This document shows, piece by piece, positions 43,668 through 52,200 of a DNA stretch of 64,000 nucleotides. Made by a program: the position numbers and the translations under genes. The DNA lies in assembly GCF_900184945.1 (NCBI RefSeq), contig NZ_FXYF01000004.1:310001-374000 (forward strand), in the 5' to 3' direction. Below the pieces are notes generated by a model that ran no database searches, was not told the origin of the DNA, and was given only the letters and a program-made list of their open reading frames with translations. Source of the DNA: Antarctobacter aquimaris (lineage in GTDB: Bacteria; Pseudomonadota; Alphaproteobacteria; Rhodobacterales; Rhodobacteraceae). Each line of letters opens with the position of its first letter. Position 1 is the first letter of the stretch.

Positions 43668-44702
43668 ATGCGCGCCTCCAGGATCATCCATGTCGTCAGC
43701 GCCCATGCCGCGGGTGAGGTCGGCGACGTCATCGTCGGCGGTGTCGCGCCGCCGCCGGGCCGCACGCTGTGGGAACAGCGCGACTGGATCGCCAATGACC
43801 AGACGCTGCGCAACTTTGTCCTGAACGAGCCGCGCGGCGGCGTCTTTCGCCACGTGAACCTGCTGGTGCCGCCGGTCGCGCCCGAGGCCGACGCCGCCTG
43901 GATCATCATGGAGCCCGAGGACACGCCGCCGATGTCCGGGTCCAACACCATCTGCGTCGCCACGGTGCTGCTGGAAACCGGCATCCTGCCGATGGTAGAG
44001 CCGGTGACGCATCTGACGCTGGAGGCGCCGGGCGGGCTGGTCCGGGTGGAGGCCGCCTGCGAGGGCGGCAAGGTCACGCGGGTGACGCTGACCAACCTGC
44101 CCAGCTTTGCCGACCGGCTGGGGGCCGAGATCGAGGTGCCCGGGGTCGGACGCCTGACCGTGGACACAGCGTTTGGTGGCGACAGTTTCGTGCTGGTGGA
44201 TACCCGGCAACTGGGGCTGAAGCACGACCCGAAGAACGCCCGCATCCTGGCCGCGCTGGGCGCCCAGATCACCGATGCGGCCAACGCGCAGCTGGGTTTT
44301 GCCCATCCGGTGCTGCCGGGATGGGAGCACATCTCGTTCTGCCAGTTCACCTGGCCGGTGACGCGGGCGGGCGGCGTGCTGACCGGGGCCAACACCGTGT
44401 CGATCAAGCCTGCCAAGCTGGACCGCTCGCCCACCGGGACCGGCGTCAGCGCGCGGATGGCGGTGCTGCACGCGCGGGGTGAGATTGCCGTGGGCGAGCG
44501 CTACGTGGCCCGGTCCATCCTGGGGTCCGAGTTCGAGGGGGTGATCGCCGGCGTGACGATGCTGGGCGACCGGCCCGCCGTGGTGCCACGGATCAGCGGG
44601 ACCGCCTGGATCACCGGCACGCATCAGCACATGCTGGACCCGACCGACCCCTGGCCCGGCGGCTACCGGCTGAACGACACCTGGCCGGGCGCCGAGGGAT
44701 GA
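43668..44702 (+). CDS. Proline racemase superfamily protein
   Basis: 344 residues with the superfamily layout: [15 protein letters not shown] at the N-terminus, [32 protein letters not shown] near residue 90 and [19 protein letters not shown] near 253. In proline racemase and 4-hydroxyproline epimerase two Cys act as the base pair; here the first position is Ser (MSGS) and the second Thr (SPTGTG). Members with Thr at the second place include trans-3-hydroxy-L-proline dehydratase, but those I recall keep Cys first. The reaction is therefore open: a dehydratase or a different 2-epimerase-like step. Confidence 0.85.
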   Translation: MRASRIIHVVSAHAAGEVGDVIVGGVAPPPGRTLWEQRDWIANDQTLRNFVLNEPRGGVFRHVNLLVPPVAPEADAAWIIMEPEDTPPMSGSNTICVATVLLETGILPMVEPVTHLTLEAPGGLVRVEAACEGGKVTRVTLTNLPSFADRLGAEIEVPGVGRLTVDTAFGGDSFVLVDTRQLGLKHDPKNARILAALGAQITDAANAQLGFAHPVLPGWEHISFCQFTWPVTRAGGVLTGANTVSIKPAKLDRSPTGTGVSARMAVLHARGEIAVGERYVARSILGSEFEGVIAGVTMLGDRPAVVPRISGTAWITGTHQHMLDPTDPWPGGYRLNDTWPGAEG

Positions 44703-44715
44703 GCCAGGCGGTTTC

Positions 44716-44734
44716 GGATCGCCTGCGGCGATCC
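44716..44734 (+). repeat. Hairpin GGATCGCC/GGCGATCC
   Basis: A perfect 8-bp stem with a TGC loop, 14 bases after the preceding stop. It directly precedes the repeat element at 44743 and, from memory, often accompanies it in roseobacter genomes. Confidence 0.55.
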
Positions 44735-44742
44735 GACCGGCC

Positions 44743-44788
44743 GGGGGCTCTGCCCCCGGACCCCCGGGATATTTCAGGCCAGAAGAAA
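44743..44788 (+). repeat. Intergenic repeat element (GGGGGC-hairpin/TATTT type), copy 2
   Basis: GGGGGC-TCT-GCCCCC hairpin, then CCCCCGGGATATTT and CCAGAAGAAA. It matches the minus-strand copy at 20791-20856 block by block. It lies between the proline racemase-like gene and the rplS promoter and may act as a terminator-like insulator. Confidence 0.7.
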
Positions 44789-44836
44789 CCGGGGGCGGGA
44801 CCGCGCCCAAGGCACCATGGCCGGGCGGCTTTGTCC

Positions 44837-44865
44837 TTGATCCGGCGGGGCGGCGCCCCTATACA
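44837..44865 (+). promoter_or_regulatory. Promoter of rplS-rpmE
   Basis: TTGATC (44837-44842), 17 bases, TATACA (44860-44865), giving a leader of about 160 bases. It lies in the 329-base gap 44703-45031, which also holds the hairpin at 44716 and the repeat at 44743. Confidence 0.65.
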
Positions 44866-44869
44866 GCCC

Positions 44870-45031
44870 CATCTTCCGCTGCCGGGGCGACTCGGTGGCG
44901 GGGTTGTCGTGACCCCGAACGCGGGCGAACGGCAGAGCAAACAAAAGCTGGCCGGACATATCCTGTCACAGGATCAATGGCTCGCCAGACATCTCCGCGG
45001 GCAAACCGCGACGCACATAGGAGTAGGTCAG
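44870..45031 (+). promoter_or_regulatory. Structured leader of rplS
   Basis: The untranslated leader contains three short hairpins: GGGGT...ACCCC (about 44898-44916), ATCCTG/CAGGAT with a three-base loop (about 44960-44974) and CGCGG/CCGCG (about 44997-45011), the last 20 bases before the start codon. Ribosomal-protein leaders of this kind often bind the encoded protein. No known Rfam family is recognised by eye. Confidence 0.4.
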
Positions 45032-45418
45032 ATGAACCTGATCGCACAGCTCGAGGCGGAACAGATCGCCTCTCTCGGGAAGACCATTCCCGATTTCAAA
45101 CCCGGCGACACCGTCCGCGTCGGCTACAAGGTCACCGAAGGCACCCGGACCCGCGTGCAGGCCTACGAAGGCGTCTGCATCAGCCGCAAGCACGGCAAGG
45201 GCATCGCGGCCTCGTTTACCGTCCGGAAGATCTCTTTCGGCGAAGGCGTGGAGCGCGTGTTCCCGCTGTATTCGACCAACATCGAGTCCATCGAGGTCAT
45301 CCGTCGTGGCCGCGTCCGCCGCGCCAAGATGTACTACCTCCGCTCGCGCCGCGGCAAGTCGGCCCGGATCTCCGAGGACACCACCTACAAGCCGCTCAAG
45401 CAGGGCGCCGACGCGTAA
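45032..45418 (+). CDS. rplS: 50S ribosomal protein L19
   Basis: 128 residues with [57 protein letters not shown] and the C-terminal [31 protein letters not shown], the L19 signatures. ATAGGAG lies upstream of ATG 45032. It sits at the 30S-50S interface. Confidence 0.98.
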   Translation: MNLIAQLEAEQIASLGKTIPDFKPGDTVRVGYKVTEGTRTRVQAYEGVCISRKHGKGIAASFTVRKISFGEGVERVFPLYSTNIESIEVIRRGRVRRAKMYYLRSRRGKSARISEDTTYKPLKQGADA

Positions 45419-45430
45419 GGACTCCGTGAG

Positions 45431-45652
45431 ATGAAAAAGAATCTGCACCCCGATTATCACGTCGTCACCGTCCGCATGACCGACGGGACCGAATTCCAGA
45501 CCCGCACCACTTGGGGCAAGGAAGGCGACACGCTCGTGCTCGACATCGACCCGACCGTGCACCCGGCCTGGACCGGCGGTTCGTCGCGCCTGATGGACCA
45601 GGGCGGCCGCGTGTCGAAGTTCAAGAAGAAGTACGAAGGCCTCGGTTTCTGA
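45431..45652 (+). CDS. rpmE: 50S ribosomal protein L31
   Basis: 73 residues: [28 protein letters not shown]... [31 protein letters not shown]. The Cys residues that bind zinc in the C+ form are absent, so this is a zinc-free L31. The last gene of the translation cluster, 12 bases after rplS, followed by a terminator. Confidence 0.97.
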   Translation: MKKNLHPDYHVVTVRMTDGTEFQTRTTWGKEGDTLVLDIDPTVHPAWTGGSSRLMDQGGRVSKFKKKYEGLGF

Positions 45653-45676
45653 GCCTGCCCTTCGCGCAAATTACGA

Positions 45677-45706
45677 AACGCCGTCCCTCGGGGCGGCGTT
45701 TTCGTT
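45677..45706 (+). terminator. Intrinsic terminator after rpmE
   Basis: AACGCCG(T)CCC pairs with GGGCGGCGTT around a TCG loop with one bulge, then TTCGTTT. Confidence 0.88.
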
Positions 45707-45717
45707 TGCGCGGCCGG

Positions 45718-46530
45718 TCAGCGGCAGCTGGCCCCCGGCGCATCGAGCAACGCGAACAGCGCCGCGTCGTCCGGGTCCTGTCTGGAGAGTCCCGCGTTTC
45801 GCTGCAACGTCTTGAGCGCGCGCGCCGAATTCGGCCCCCAGCGCCCATCGGGCCCGCCCTTCAGGCAGCCCCGTGCCGCCAGTTCGGCCTGCAGCGAGTA
45901 GACCAGCACCATCTGGCGCAAGGCGTCCTCCTCTTCGAGGATGTGACGCCCGGGGCAGGAGGTGGCGGCGTGGTGCTTGTGCGGCTGGATGTTGGCCGTC
46001 GGCACGCGGTAGGCGCGCTGCGCCTCGGACATCACGTGGACATAGGCCAGCCGCCCCGCCGAGGTCAGGCTCTCGTGGTTGAAGTCGCCCAGAGCCACCA
46101 CCGCGAAATGCCCGGCGAAATCCGCCCGCTTGCCCGATCCATGCTCGGTCGACAGGGTGCCGGGCTTCAGCGAGACAGGTCGCCCCCGGGCGATGTTGCC
46201 CGCCTTGTCCACCGCGTAGTGGTAGGCGAACATGCCCAGCCCCGCCTGCGTGGCATGGTAGTGGTTGATGTTGCGCACCCGCTCGGTGATGGTCTGCCTT
46301 TCGCGCGCGGCGGCGGCGCGGCGGAAGAGGTTCGCATCGTCGCCGGCGAACCCCTCGTGGTGAAAGGTGATGTGGGTGATCCTGCCCTGTTCATAGCCTT
46401 TCAACGCGGCGCGGTCGATGTTGTCCAGCCTGGGCGCCAGCTCTCCGGCAATCTGGATTTGCACGGGCTGGGCGCTGGCGGACAGCGCAAAGATTGCCAA
46501 CATGGCGGAGATGACGAAACGCAAGATCAC
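45718..46530 (-). CDS. Secreted N-acetylmuramoyl-L-alanine amidase-like protein
   Basis: 270 residues. A signal peptide (ending ALSASAQP) is followed by an Amidase_2/PGRP fold: THITFHHEG near residue 53 (first His ligand), MFAYHYAVDKAGNIARGRP near 98, and PHKHHAATSCPGRHI near 185 with the His and Cys ligands in the HxxxTxCPG pattern. A PG_binding_1-like repeat follows (LAARGCLKGGPDGRWGPNSARALKTLQRNAGL). It should cleave between MurNAc and L-Ala. GTG at 46528-46530 has GGAG seven bases upstream; TTG at 46548 would add six residues before the signal peptide. Confidence 0.82.
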   Translation of the reverse strand: MILRFVISAMLAIFALSASAQPVQIQIAGELAPRLDNIDRAALKGYEQGRITHITFHHEGFAGDDANLFRRAAAARERQTITERVRNINHYHATQAGLGMFAYHYAVDKAGNIARGRPVSLKPGTLSTEHGSGKRADFAGHFAVVALGDFNHESLTSAGRLAYVHVMSEAQRAYRVPTANIQPHKHHAATSCPGRHILEEEDALRQMVLVYSLQAELAARGCLKGGPDGRWGPNSARALKTLQRNAGLSRQDPDDAALFALLDAPGASCR

Positions 46531-46664
46531 GAAGGGGGCTCCCGGCAATTCGGAATCTCTCTAGCACGGAACGCGGCGGGCGCGCGCGCCAAACCCGCCA
46601 TCCATCTGGACAGCGCCGCCCGTCGCCGCATAACTGGTCAGGACAGCCAGCCGGAGATACCGCC

Positions 46665-48014
46665 ATGAAGGACGAGAATTTTCTCAAGGAGAACAACGCC
46701 CGCCACTTGTGGCAGCCGATGGGCCATCCCGGCGACGCGCAGGCCAATCCGCCCAGGATCATCAAATCCGCGCGGGGCAGCACGATCACCGACATCGACG
46801 GGCATTCCGTCGTGGACGCGGTGGGCGGGCTGTGGTGCGTCAACCTCGGTTATTCGAACGACAAGGTGAAGCAGGCCATCGCCGACCAGTTGCAGGTGCT
46901 GCCCTATGCCTCGGGCTTTGCCGGCAGCACCACGCCGCCCGCGATCGAGGCCGCCTATGCCGTGCAGGCGTTCTTTGCCGAGGACGGGATCGAGCGGGTC
47001 TTCTTTACCTCCGGCGGGTCGGATTCGGTCGAGACCTGCCTGCGGCTGGCGCGCCAGTATCACCGCCTGCGCGGTGAGCCGACGCGCACCAAGTTTCTCA
47101 GCCTGAAAAAGGGCTACCACGGCACGCATTTCGGCGGCGCCTCGGTCAACGGCAACATCCGCTTTCGCACCGCCTACGAGCCGCTGCTGCCCGGCTGTTT
47201 CCACCTGACCGCGCCCTACACCTATCGCAACCCCTTTGACGAGACGGACCCGGCCAGGCTGGCGCAGAAGATCGTGCAGATGGCCGAGGACGAGATCGCC
47301 TTTCAGGGCGCGAACACCATCGCCGCCTTCATCATGGAGCCGATCCTGGGCGCGGGCGGCGTGATCGTGCCCGACGCCAGCTTCATGCCGCTGATGCGCG
47401 ACCTCTGCGACCGGCACGGCATCCTGATGATCGCCGACGAGGTGATCACCGGCTTTGGCCGCACCGGCGACTGGACCGGCGCGCGGCACTGGGGGGTGAA
47501 GCCGGACCTGATGAGCTGCGCCAAGGGCATCACCTCGGCCTATTTCCCGGTCGGGGCGGCACTGATCTCGGGCAAGGTGGCGGAGGTGTTCGAGAGCGCC
47601 GGCGCAGACGGGGCGATCTGGCACGGCTACACCTATTCGGCGCATCCGGTGGGGGCGGCGGCCGTTGTGGCCTGCCTGGCGGAAACCCTGCGGCTGGATA
47701 CGAAGACCAACGCGGCCGCGCGCGGAACCCAGCTGTACGAGGGCGTCTGCCGGCTGGCCGAGAAATACGATGTCATCGGCGACGTGCGCGGTGGGCACGG
47801 GCTGATGGTCGGGATCGAGATCGTCAGCGACCGCGCGACCAAGGCACCGATGGACGCGCAGACGATGACGCGCATCCACCAGGCCACCTACGAGGCCGGG
47901 GCCATGGTGCGGCTGGGCATGCACAACATCCTGATGTCGCCGCCGCTGGTGGTGACCGAAGCGGAGATCGACCAGGTCCTGGCGGCGCTCGACACGGGTT
48001 TTGCCGCAGCCTGA
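46665..48014 (+). CDS. Class III PLP-dependent aminotransferase
   Basis: 449 residues. Landmarks are the substrate-loop GGLWCVNLGYSNDKV, the PLP-phosphate SGGSDSVE near residue 107, IMEPILGAGGVI, ADEVITGFGRTG near 254 and the Schiff-base Lys in SCAKGITSAYFPVGA near 285. It belongs to the omega-amino acid group (beta-alanine, taurine or diamine:pyruvate). Because an alanine-type symporter converges on it, a pyruvate/alanine-coupled reaction is plausible but not shown. No near ribosome site better than AGATACCGCC. Confidence 0.9.
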   Translation: MKDENFLKENNARHLWQPMGHPGDAQANPPRIIKSARGSTITDIDGHSVVDAVGGLWCVNLGYSNDKVKQAIADQLQVLPYASGFAGSTTPPAIEAAYAVQAFFAEDGIERVFFTSGGSDSVETCLRLARQYHRLRGEPTRTKFLSLKKGYHGTHFGGASVNGNIRFRTAYEPLLPGCFHLTAPYTYRNPFDETDPARLAQKIVQMAEDEIAFQGANTIAAFIMEPILGAGGVIVPDASFMPLMRDLCDRHGILMIADEVITGFGRTGDWTGARHWGVKPDLMSCAKGITSAYFPVGAALISGKVAEVFESAGADGAIWHGYTYSAHPVGAAAVVACLAETLRLDTKTNAAARGTQLYEGVCRLAEKYDVIGDVRGGHGLMVGIEIVSDRATKAPMDAQTMTRIHQATYEAGAMVRLGMHNILMSPPLVVTEAEIDQVLAALDTGFAAA

Positions 48015-48022
48015 GCATGAAA

Positions 48023-48048
48023 AAAGGGGCCGCGCGAGCGGCCCCTTT
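48023..48048. terminator. Bidirectional terminator
   Basis: A perfect 11-bp stem AAAGGGGCCGC/GCGGCCCCTTT with a GCGA tetraloop between two convergent genes. Confidence 0.92.
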
Positions 48049-48064
48049 CGGTCATCGTCCGGGT

Positions 48065-49618
48065 TCAGTTGACGAACTTCTTGATCTCGCCGGATTTCAG
48101 GCGCGACAGGTAGCTGTTCACTTCGCGCTTGACGATCGGCATCAGGAAGTACAGCCCGATGATGTTGACAACCGCCATGGCAAAGATCGCCGCGTCCGAG
48201 AAGTCGATCACCGGCCCCAGGTTGGCCGAGGCGCCGATGATCACGAACAGGCAGAAGATGACCTTGAACACCAGTTCCTTGGACTTGCCCTCGCCGAACA
48301 GGTAGGTCCAGGCCTTCAGCCCGTAGTAGGACCAGCTGATCATGGTCGAGAAGGCGAACAGGATCACCGCCACCGCAAGGATGTAGGGGAACCAGCTGAA
48401 GGCGCTGCCAAAGGCCGCCGCGGTCAGGCCCACGCCCGAGGTGTCGCCCACGGTCTTGATGGTGGTGCCGCCCTCGTTGAGGATGTAGAGGCCCGTCGCC
48501 GGATCGACGACAAGCTGCTGGGTGATGATGATCACCAGCGCGGTCATGGTGCAGATCACCACCGTGTCGATGAAGGGTTCCAGCAGCGACACAAAGCCCT
48601 CTGTGATCGGCTCCTTGGTGCGCACGGCCGAGTGCGCGATGGCCGCCGAGCCGACGCCCGCCTCGTTCGAGAAGGCCGCCCGCTTGAAGCCCTGGATCAG
48701 CGCCCCGACAAGACCGCCCGCCACGCCAAGCCCGGTGAAGGCCCCGGCAAAGATCTGGCCGAAGGCCCAGCCGATCTTGTCCGCGTTCATCAGGATTATG
48801 ACCAGCGCGGTGCCCACGTAGATCGCTGCCATGAACGGCACGACCTTTTCCGTCACCGAGGCGATCGACTTCAGACCGCCGATGATCACGACAAAGACGA
48901 TCCCGGCAAAGACGATCCCGGTCAGAAAGCCGGGGTACTGGCCCACGACGCCGGTGATCGCCTGGTGCGCCTGGTTGGCCTGGAACATGTTCCCGCCGCC
49001 CAGCGCGCCGAGGATGCAGAAGATCGAGAACAGCACCGCCAGTACCTTGCCGCCCGGCAGGCCGCGTTCGGCAAATCCCTTGGTCAGGTAGTACATCGGG
49101 CCGCCCGAGACGGTGCCGTCGGCGTATTCGTTGCGGTACTTCACGCCCAGCGTGCATTCGGTGAATTTCGACGCCATGCCCATCAGGCCGGCAAGGATCA
49201 CCCAGAAGGTCGCCCCCGGCCCGCCGATGCCCACGGCCACCGCGACACCTGCGATGTTGCCCAGGCCCACGGTGCCCGACAGCGCCGTTGCCAGCGCCTG
49301 GAAGTGACTGACCTCACCGGCGTCTTCGGGATCGGAGTAATCCCCCTTGACCAGGGCGATGGAGTGCGGAAAGGCGCGGAACTGGATGAACCCGAAATAG
49401 ATCGTGAACACCGTCGCCGCGACCACCAGCCAGGCCACGATCCAGGGAAAGGTCGTGCCCGGGAAGGGGCTGAAGATGAAGTTGACGAACCAGCCGGTCG
49501 CGCCGGCAAAGGCGTCGTTGACCTTCTGGTCGATGCTGGACTCCTGCGCGCCGGCCATGGCGGCAGAGAGCATGAGTCCCGTGGCGGCAAGCGCCACCCG
49601 TTCTGCAAGTGTCTTCAT
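48065..49618 (-). CDS. Alanine/glycine:cation symporter (AGCS family)
   Basis: 517 residues with about 11 helices. AGCS landmarks are [42 protein letters not shown] near residue 110 and [22 protein letters not shown] near 310. An N-terminal signal-like helix ([23 protein letters not shown]) plus a short periplasmic stretch precedes the core, an extension common in marine members. It should import Ala or Gly with Na+. ATG at 49616-49618 has ACAGGACAG. It follows uspA by 26 bases. Confidence 0.92.
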   Translation of the reverse strand: MKTLAERVALAATGLMLSAAMAGAQESSIDQKVNDAFAGATGWFVNFIFSPFPGTTFPWIVAWLVVAATVFTIYFGFIQFRAFPHSIALVKGDYSDPEDAGEVSHFQALATALSGTVGLGNIAGVAVAVGIGGPGATFWVILAGLMGMASKFTECTLGVKYRNEYADGTVSGGPMYYLTKGFAERGLPGGKVLAVLFSIFCILGALGGGNMFQANQAHQAITGVVGQYPGFLTGIVFAGIVFVVIIGGLKSIASVTEKVVPFMAAIYVGTALVIILMNADKIGWAFGQIFAGAFTGLGVAGGLVGALIQGFKRAAFSNEAGVGSAAIAHSAVRTKEPITEGFVSLLEPFIDTVVICTMTALVIIITQQLVVDPATGLYILNEGGTTIKTVGDTSGVGLTAAAFGSAFSWFPYILAVAVILFAFSTMISWSYYGLKAWTYLFGEGKSKELVFKVIFCLFVIIGASANLGPVIDFSDAAIFAMAVVNIIGLYFLMPIVKREVNSYLSRLKSGEIKKFVN

Positions 49619-49644
49619 GTGTTCTGTCCTGTTGTCCGGGGCAT

Positions 49645-50079
49645 TCAGGGAACGATGGTGCAGGGCACCGGCGAGACCTGGACCAAAGATCCGGCGACCG
49701 AGCCAAAGACCCTTCGGCTGATCGAAGCCTGCCCGTCGCGGCCGATGAAAATCTGCTGGGCGCCCTGTTTCTCGACGATGTCGCACAGGGTGTCGGCGAT
49801 GTGGCCATAGCGGACAACGGATTCGGCCGGGACACCGGCCTCGGCCAGCTTGCCCAGCACGGGCGCGATGATCATCGTCTCGGCCCGGTCCAGCTCTTCC
49901 TTGCGCCGTTTGTGACGCTCTTCCAGTTCGGTTGGCGTGAGAAAGGAGTAAGGCGACCATTCCAGCACATGGGCAACCACCAGCATCGCCCCTTGGGCCT
50001 TTGCACGCGTCACCGCGAAGTCCAGCGCACGTTGCGCCGCCTCGCTGCCGTCGTAGCCGACGACAAATTTGTCGGTCAT
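49645..50079 (-). CDS. Universal stress protein, UspA family
   Basis: 144 residues: [40 protein letters not shown] at the start and [35 protein letters not shown] at the end, with the ATP-binding Gx2Gx9G(S/T) motif intact. Upstream partner of the AGCS gene, so stress and amino-acid uptake may be linked. It is divergent from the SQR-like fusion gene. Confidence 0.93.
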   Translation of the reverse strand: MTDKFVVGYDGSEAAQRALDFAVTRAKAQGAMLVVAHVLEWSPYSFLTPTELEERHKRRKEELDRAETMIIAPVLGKLAEAGVPAESVVRYGHIADTLCDIVEKQGAQQIFIGRDGQASISRRVFGSVAGSLVQVSPVPCTIVP

Positions 50080-50301
50080 TTCTGCGTTCCCTGTTCCGTT
50101 ATTGCGCCTCTCGGCTGGGCGATTGTAACAAGTTTGTGTCAGTCGATTTGTTCGAATTCACCCCGAAAGCCGGCCGATTGCAGGGTAAACCGGGGCGGTG
50201 GCGGGGCAAAACGGGCAGCTGCCGCTTTTCAGGCGGTCTTTCCGCAGAATGCATGATGCAGGCCGTGCGCGGCAAACCTGCGACGGTTTCTCCCATATCG
50301 C

Positions 50302-50317
50302 ATTCATTGTCCTGAAT
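50302..50317. promoter_or_regulatory. ATTC-N8-GAAT operator, site 3 (SqrR/BigR-like)
   Basis: ATTC-ATTGTCCT-GAAT, 46 bases before ATG 50363, followed by a -10-like TATACG (50319-50324). The core ATTGTCC is shared with site 1, two bases shifted. Confidence 0.65.
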
Positions 50318-50362
50318 GTATACGGGCGCACACCCCCGATTCCCGTGGTGGAGGAGCGCGTC

Positions 50363-52036
50363 ATGGAATTCCGCAAGATCACAGACGATATCACCGTCTC
50401 ACCGCAGATCACCGCAGACCACCTGCAGGAAATCGTCGACGCGGGCTACCGCGCCATCATCTGCAACCGCCCCGATGGCGAAGGCGCCGACCAGCCGACA
50501 TTCGACGAGATCGCCGAAGCGGCCAGGGCAAAAGGGCTGGAGGCCCGTTACCTGCCCATCGTCAGCGGCAAGGTGCTGGACGCCGACGCCACCGCCTTTG
50601 GCAAGCTGCTGCGCGACCTGCCCGGCCCGGTCTTTGCCTACTGCCGCACCGGCACGCGTTCGGCGACGCTGTGGTCGCTCAGCCAGGCGGGCAAGCTCGA
50701 CACCTCCAGCATCCTCGCCGCGACGAAACAGGCGGGCTACGACATGGCGGGCGTGGTGCGCCGCATCGTCAACGGCGGCAAGACCCCGACGGACGAGGGC
50801 GACGCCAGGTTCGACGTGGTCGTGGTGGGCGGCGGCGCGGCGGGCATCGCCGTCTCGGCCAGCCTCAAGGCGCGCAAGCCCGGCCTCAGCATCGCCGTTC
50901 TGGACCCGGCCGACGTGCATTATTACCAGCCCGGCTGGACCATGGTCGGCGGCGGCATCTTCGAGGCCTCGACCACCGCGCGCACCATGGCCAGCCTGAT
51001 CCCCAGCGGGGTCCACTGGATCAAGTCCGCCGTCGCCGCCTTTGAACCGCAGAACAACGCCGTGATCCTGGATGGCTGCCGTGTGGTGAAATACGACCGG
51101 CTGATCGTCTGCCCGGGGTTGAAGCTGGACTGGCACAAGGTCGACGGGCTGGTGGACACGCTGGGCAAGAACGGCGTGACCTCCAACTACCGCTATGACC
51201 TGGCGCCCTACACCTGGGAGCTGGTCAAGGGGCTGAAGCAGGGCCGCGCACTGTTCACCCAGCCGCCGATGCCGATCAAATGCGCCGGCGCGCCGCAAAA
51301 GGCGATGTACCTCTCGGGCGACCATTGGTTCCGCACCGGGCGGCTCAAGGACATCGACATCCAGTTCATGAACGCCGGCGGCGTGCTGTTCGGGGTCAAG
51401 GACTACGTTCCGGCACTCATGGACTACGTCAAGAAATACGACGCCTCGCTGAACTTTTTCCACAACCTCGTGGCGGTCGACGGTCCGGCGAAAAAGGCGA
51501 CCTTCAAGGTCGCCAAGCCCGACACAGAGCCGACCGAGGTCACTGTCGACTTCGACATGATGCACGTGTGCCCGCCGCAGGTGGCGCCGGACTTCATCCG
51601 CGTGTCGCCGTTGGCCGATGCGGCGGGCTGGGTCGACGTCGACCAGAGCACGCTGCGCCACAAGACCTATGACAACATCTGGGCGCTGGGCGACGTGATG
51701 AACGCGCCCAACGCCAAGACCGCCGCCGCCGCGCGGATGCAGGCCCCCGTGGTGGCCGAAAACGTGGTCGCCGACACCCGGGGCCTGTCGGCCAAGGCGC
51801 TGTACAACGGTTATGGCTCCTGCCCGCTGACCGTGGAAAAGGGCAAGATCGTGCTGGCCGAGTTCGGCTATGGTGGCGCGCTGCTGCCGTCTTTTCCGAA
51901 GTGGCTGATCGACGGCACCAGACCGTCGCGCGCGGCCTGGCTGCTCAAGGAGCAGATCCTGCCGCCGGTCTACTGGAAGGCGATGTTGCGCGGCAAGGAA
52001 TGGCTGGCCAAGCCCGAACCCGTCACCGTCAAGTAA
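50363..52036 (+). CDS. Sulfurtransferase/phosphatase-type domain fused to SQR-like FAD oxidoreductase
   Basis: 557 residues. Residues 1-110 form a TIGR01244-type domain (FRKITDDITVSPQITADHLQEIVDAGYRAIICNRPD... VFAYCRTGTRSA), whose CRTGTRS loop fits a cysteine phosphatase or persulfide carrier. From 150 on is an FAD oxidoreductase: VVVVGGGAAGIAVSASL, PIKCAGAPQKAMYLSGDHWF (as in type II sulfide:quinone reductase) and IWALGDVMNAPNAKTAAAA. The second SQR cysteine, expected in the GDVC/GDCT position, is Met here. Sulfide or persulfide oxidation at the membrane is inferred. ATG 50363 has GGAGG. The promoter carries an SqrR-like box. Confidence 0.87.
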   Translation: MEFRKITDDITVSPQITADHLQEIVDAGYRAIICNRPDGEGADQPTFDEIAEAARAKGLEARYLPIVSGKVLDADATAFGKLLRDLPGPVFAYCRTGTRSATLWSLSQAGKLDTSSILAATKQAGYDMAGVVRRIVNGGKTPTDEGDARFDVVVVGGGAAGIAVSASLKARKPGLSIAVLDPADVHYYQPGWTMVGGGIFEASTTARTMASLIPSGVHWIKSAVAAFEPQNNAVILDGCRVVKYDRLIVCPGLKLDWHKVDGLVDTLGKNGVTSNYRYDLAPYTWELVKGLKQGRALFTQPPMPIKCAGAPQKAMYLSGDHWFRTGRLKDIDIQFMNAGGVLFGVKDYVPALMDYVKKYDASLNFFHNLVAVDGPAKKATFKVAKPDTEPTEVTVDFDMMHVCPPQVAPDFIRVSPLADAAGWVDVDQSTLRHKTYDNIWALGDVMNAPNAKTAAAARMQAPVVAENVVADTRGLSAKALYNGYGSCPLTVEKGKIVLAEFGYGGALLPSFPKWLIDGTRPSRAAWLLKEQILPPVYWKAMLRGKEWLAKPEPVTVK

Positions 52037-52043
52037 CCCCCCT

Positions 52044-52078
52044 CACCGGCCGCTCTCTCCAGGGCGGCCGGTGTCCTT
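52044..52078 (+). terminator. Terminator after the SQR-like gene
   Basis: CACCGGCCGC/GCGGCCGGTG, a perfect 10-bp stem with a ten-base loop, then TCCTTT. It separates this gene from the sulP gene, which has its own promoter. Confidence 0.82.
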
Positions 52079-52110
52079 TCCGGCCACCCTGCGTTGCGGC
52101 GTTTCGACCC

Positions 52111-52139
52111 TTTTCAAATTCATTTCCACGAATATATAA
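52111..52139 (+). promoter_or_regulatory. Promoter of the SulP gene
   Basis: TTTTCA (52111-52116), 17 bases, ATATAA (52134-52139). The operator at 52118-52133 fills the spacer exactly, the same layout as at 24916-24944. Confidence 0.6.
52118..52133. promoter_or_regulatory. ATTC-N8-GAAT operator, site 4 (SqrR/BigR-like)
   Basis: ATTC-ATTTCCAC-GAAT, flanked by A/T on both sides. Fourth copy of the pattern in the window. Confidence 0.65.
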
Positions 52140-52200
52140 GCTCGCAACTCCCGCGACCCGACTCGCTGCCCGCGTCGCCGCACAGATACCAGGACACGCC

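Noticed and set aside
46638-49157. An 839-residue open frame on the - strand
   Set aside because: It runs antisense to the aminotransferase gene and out of frame through the symporter, across a strong bidirectional terminator.
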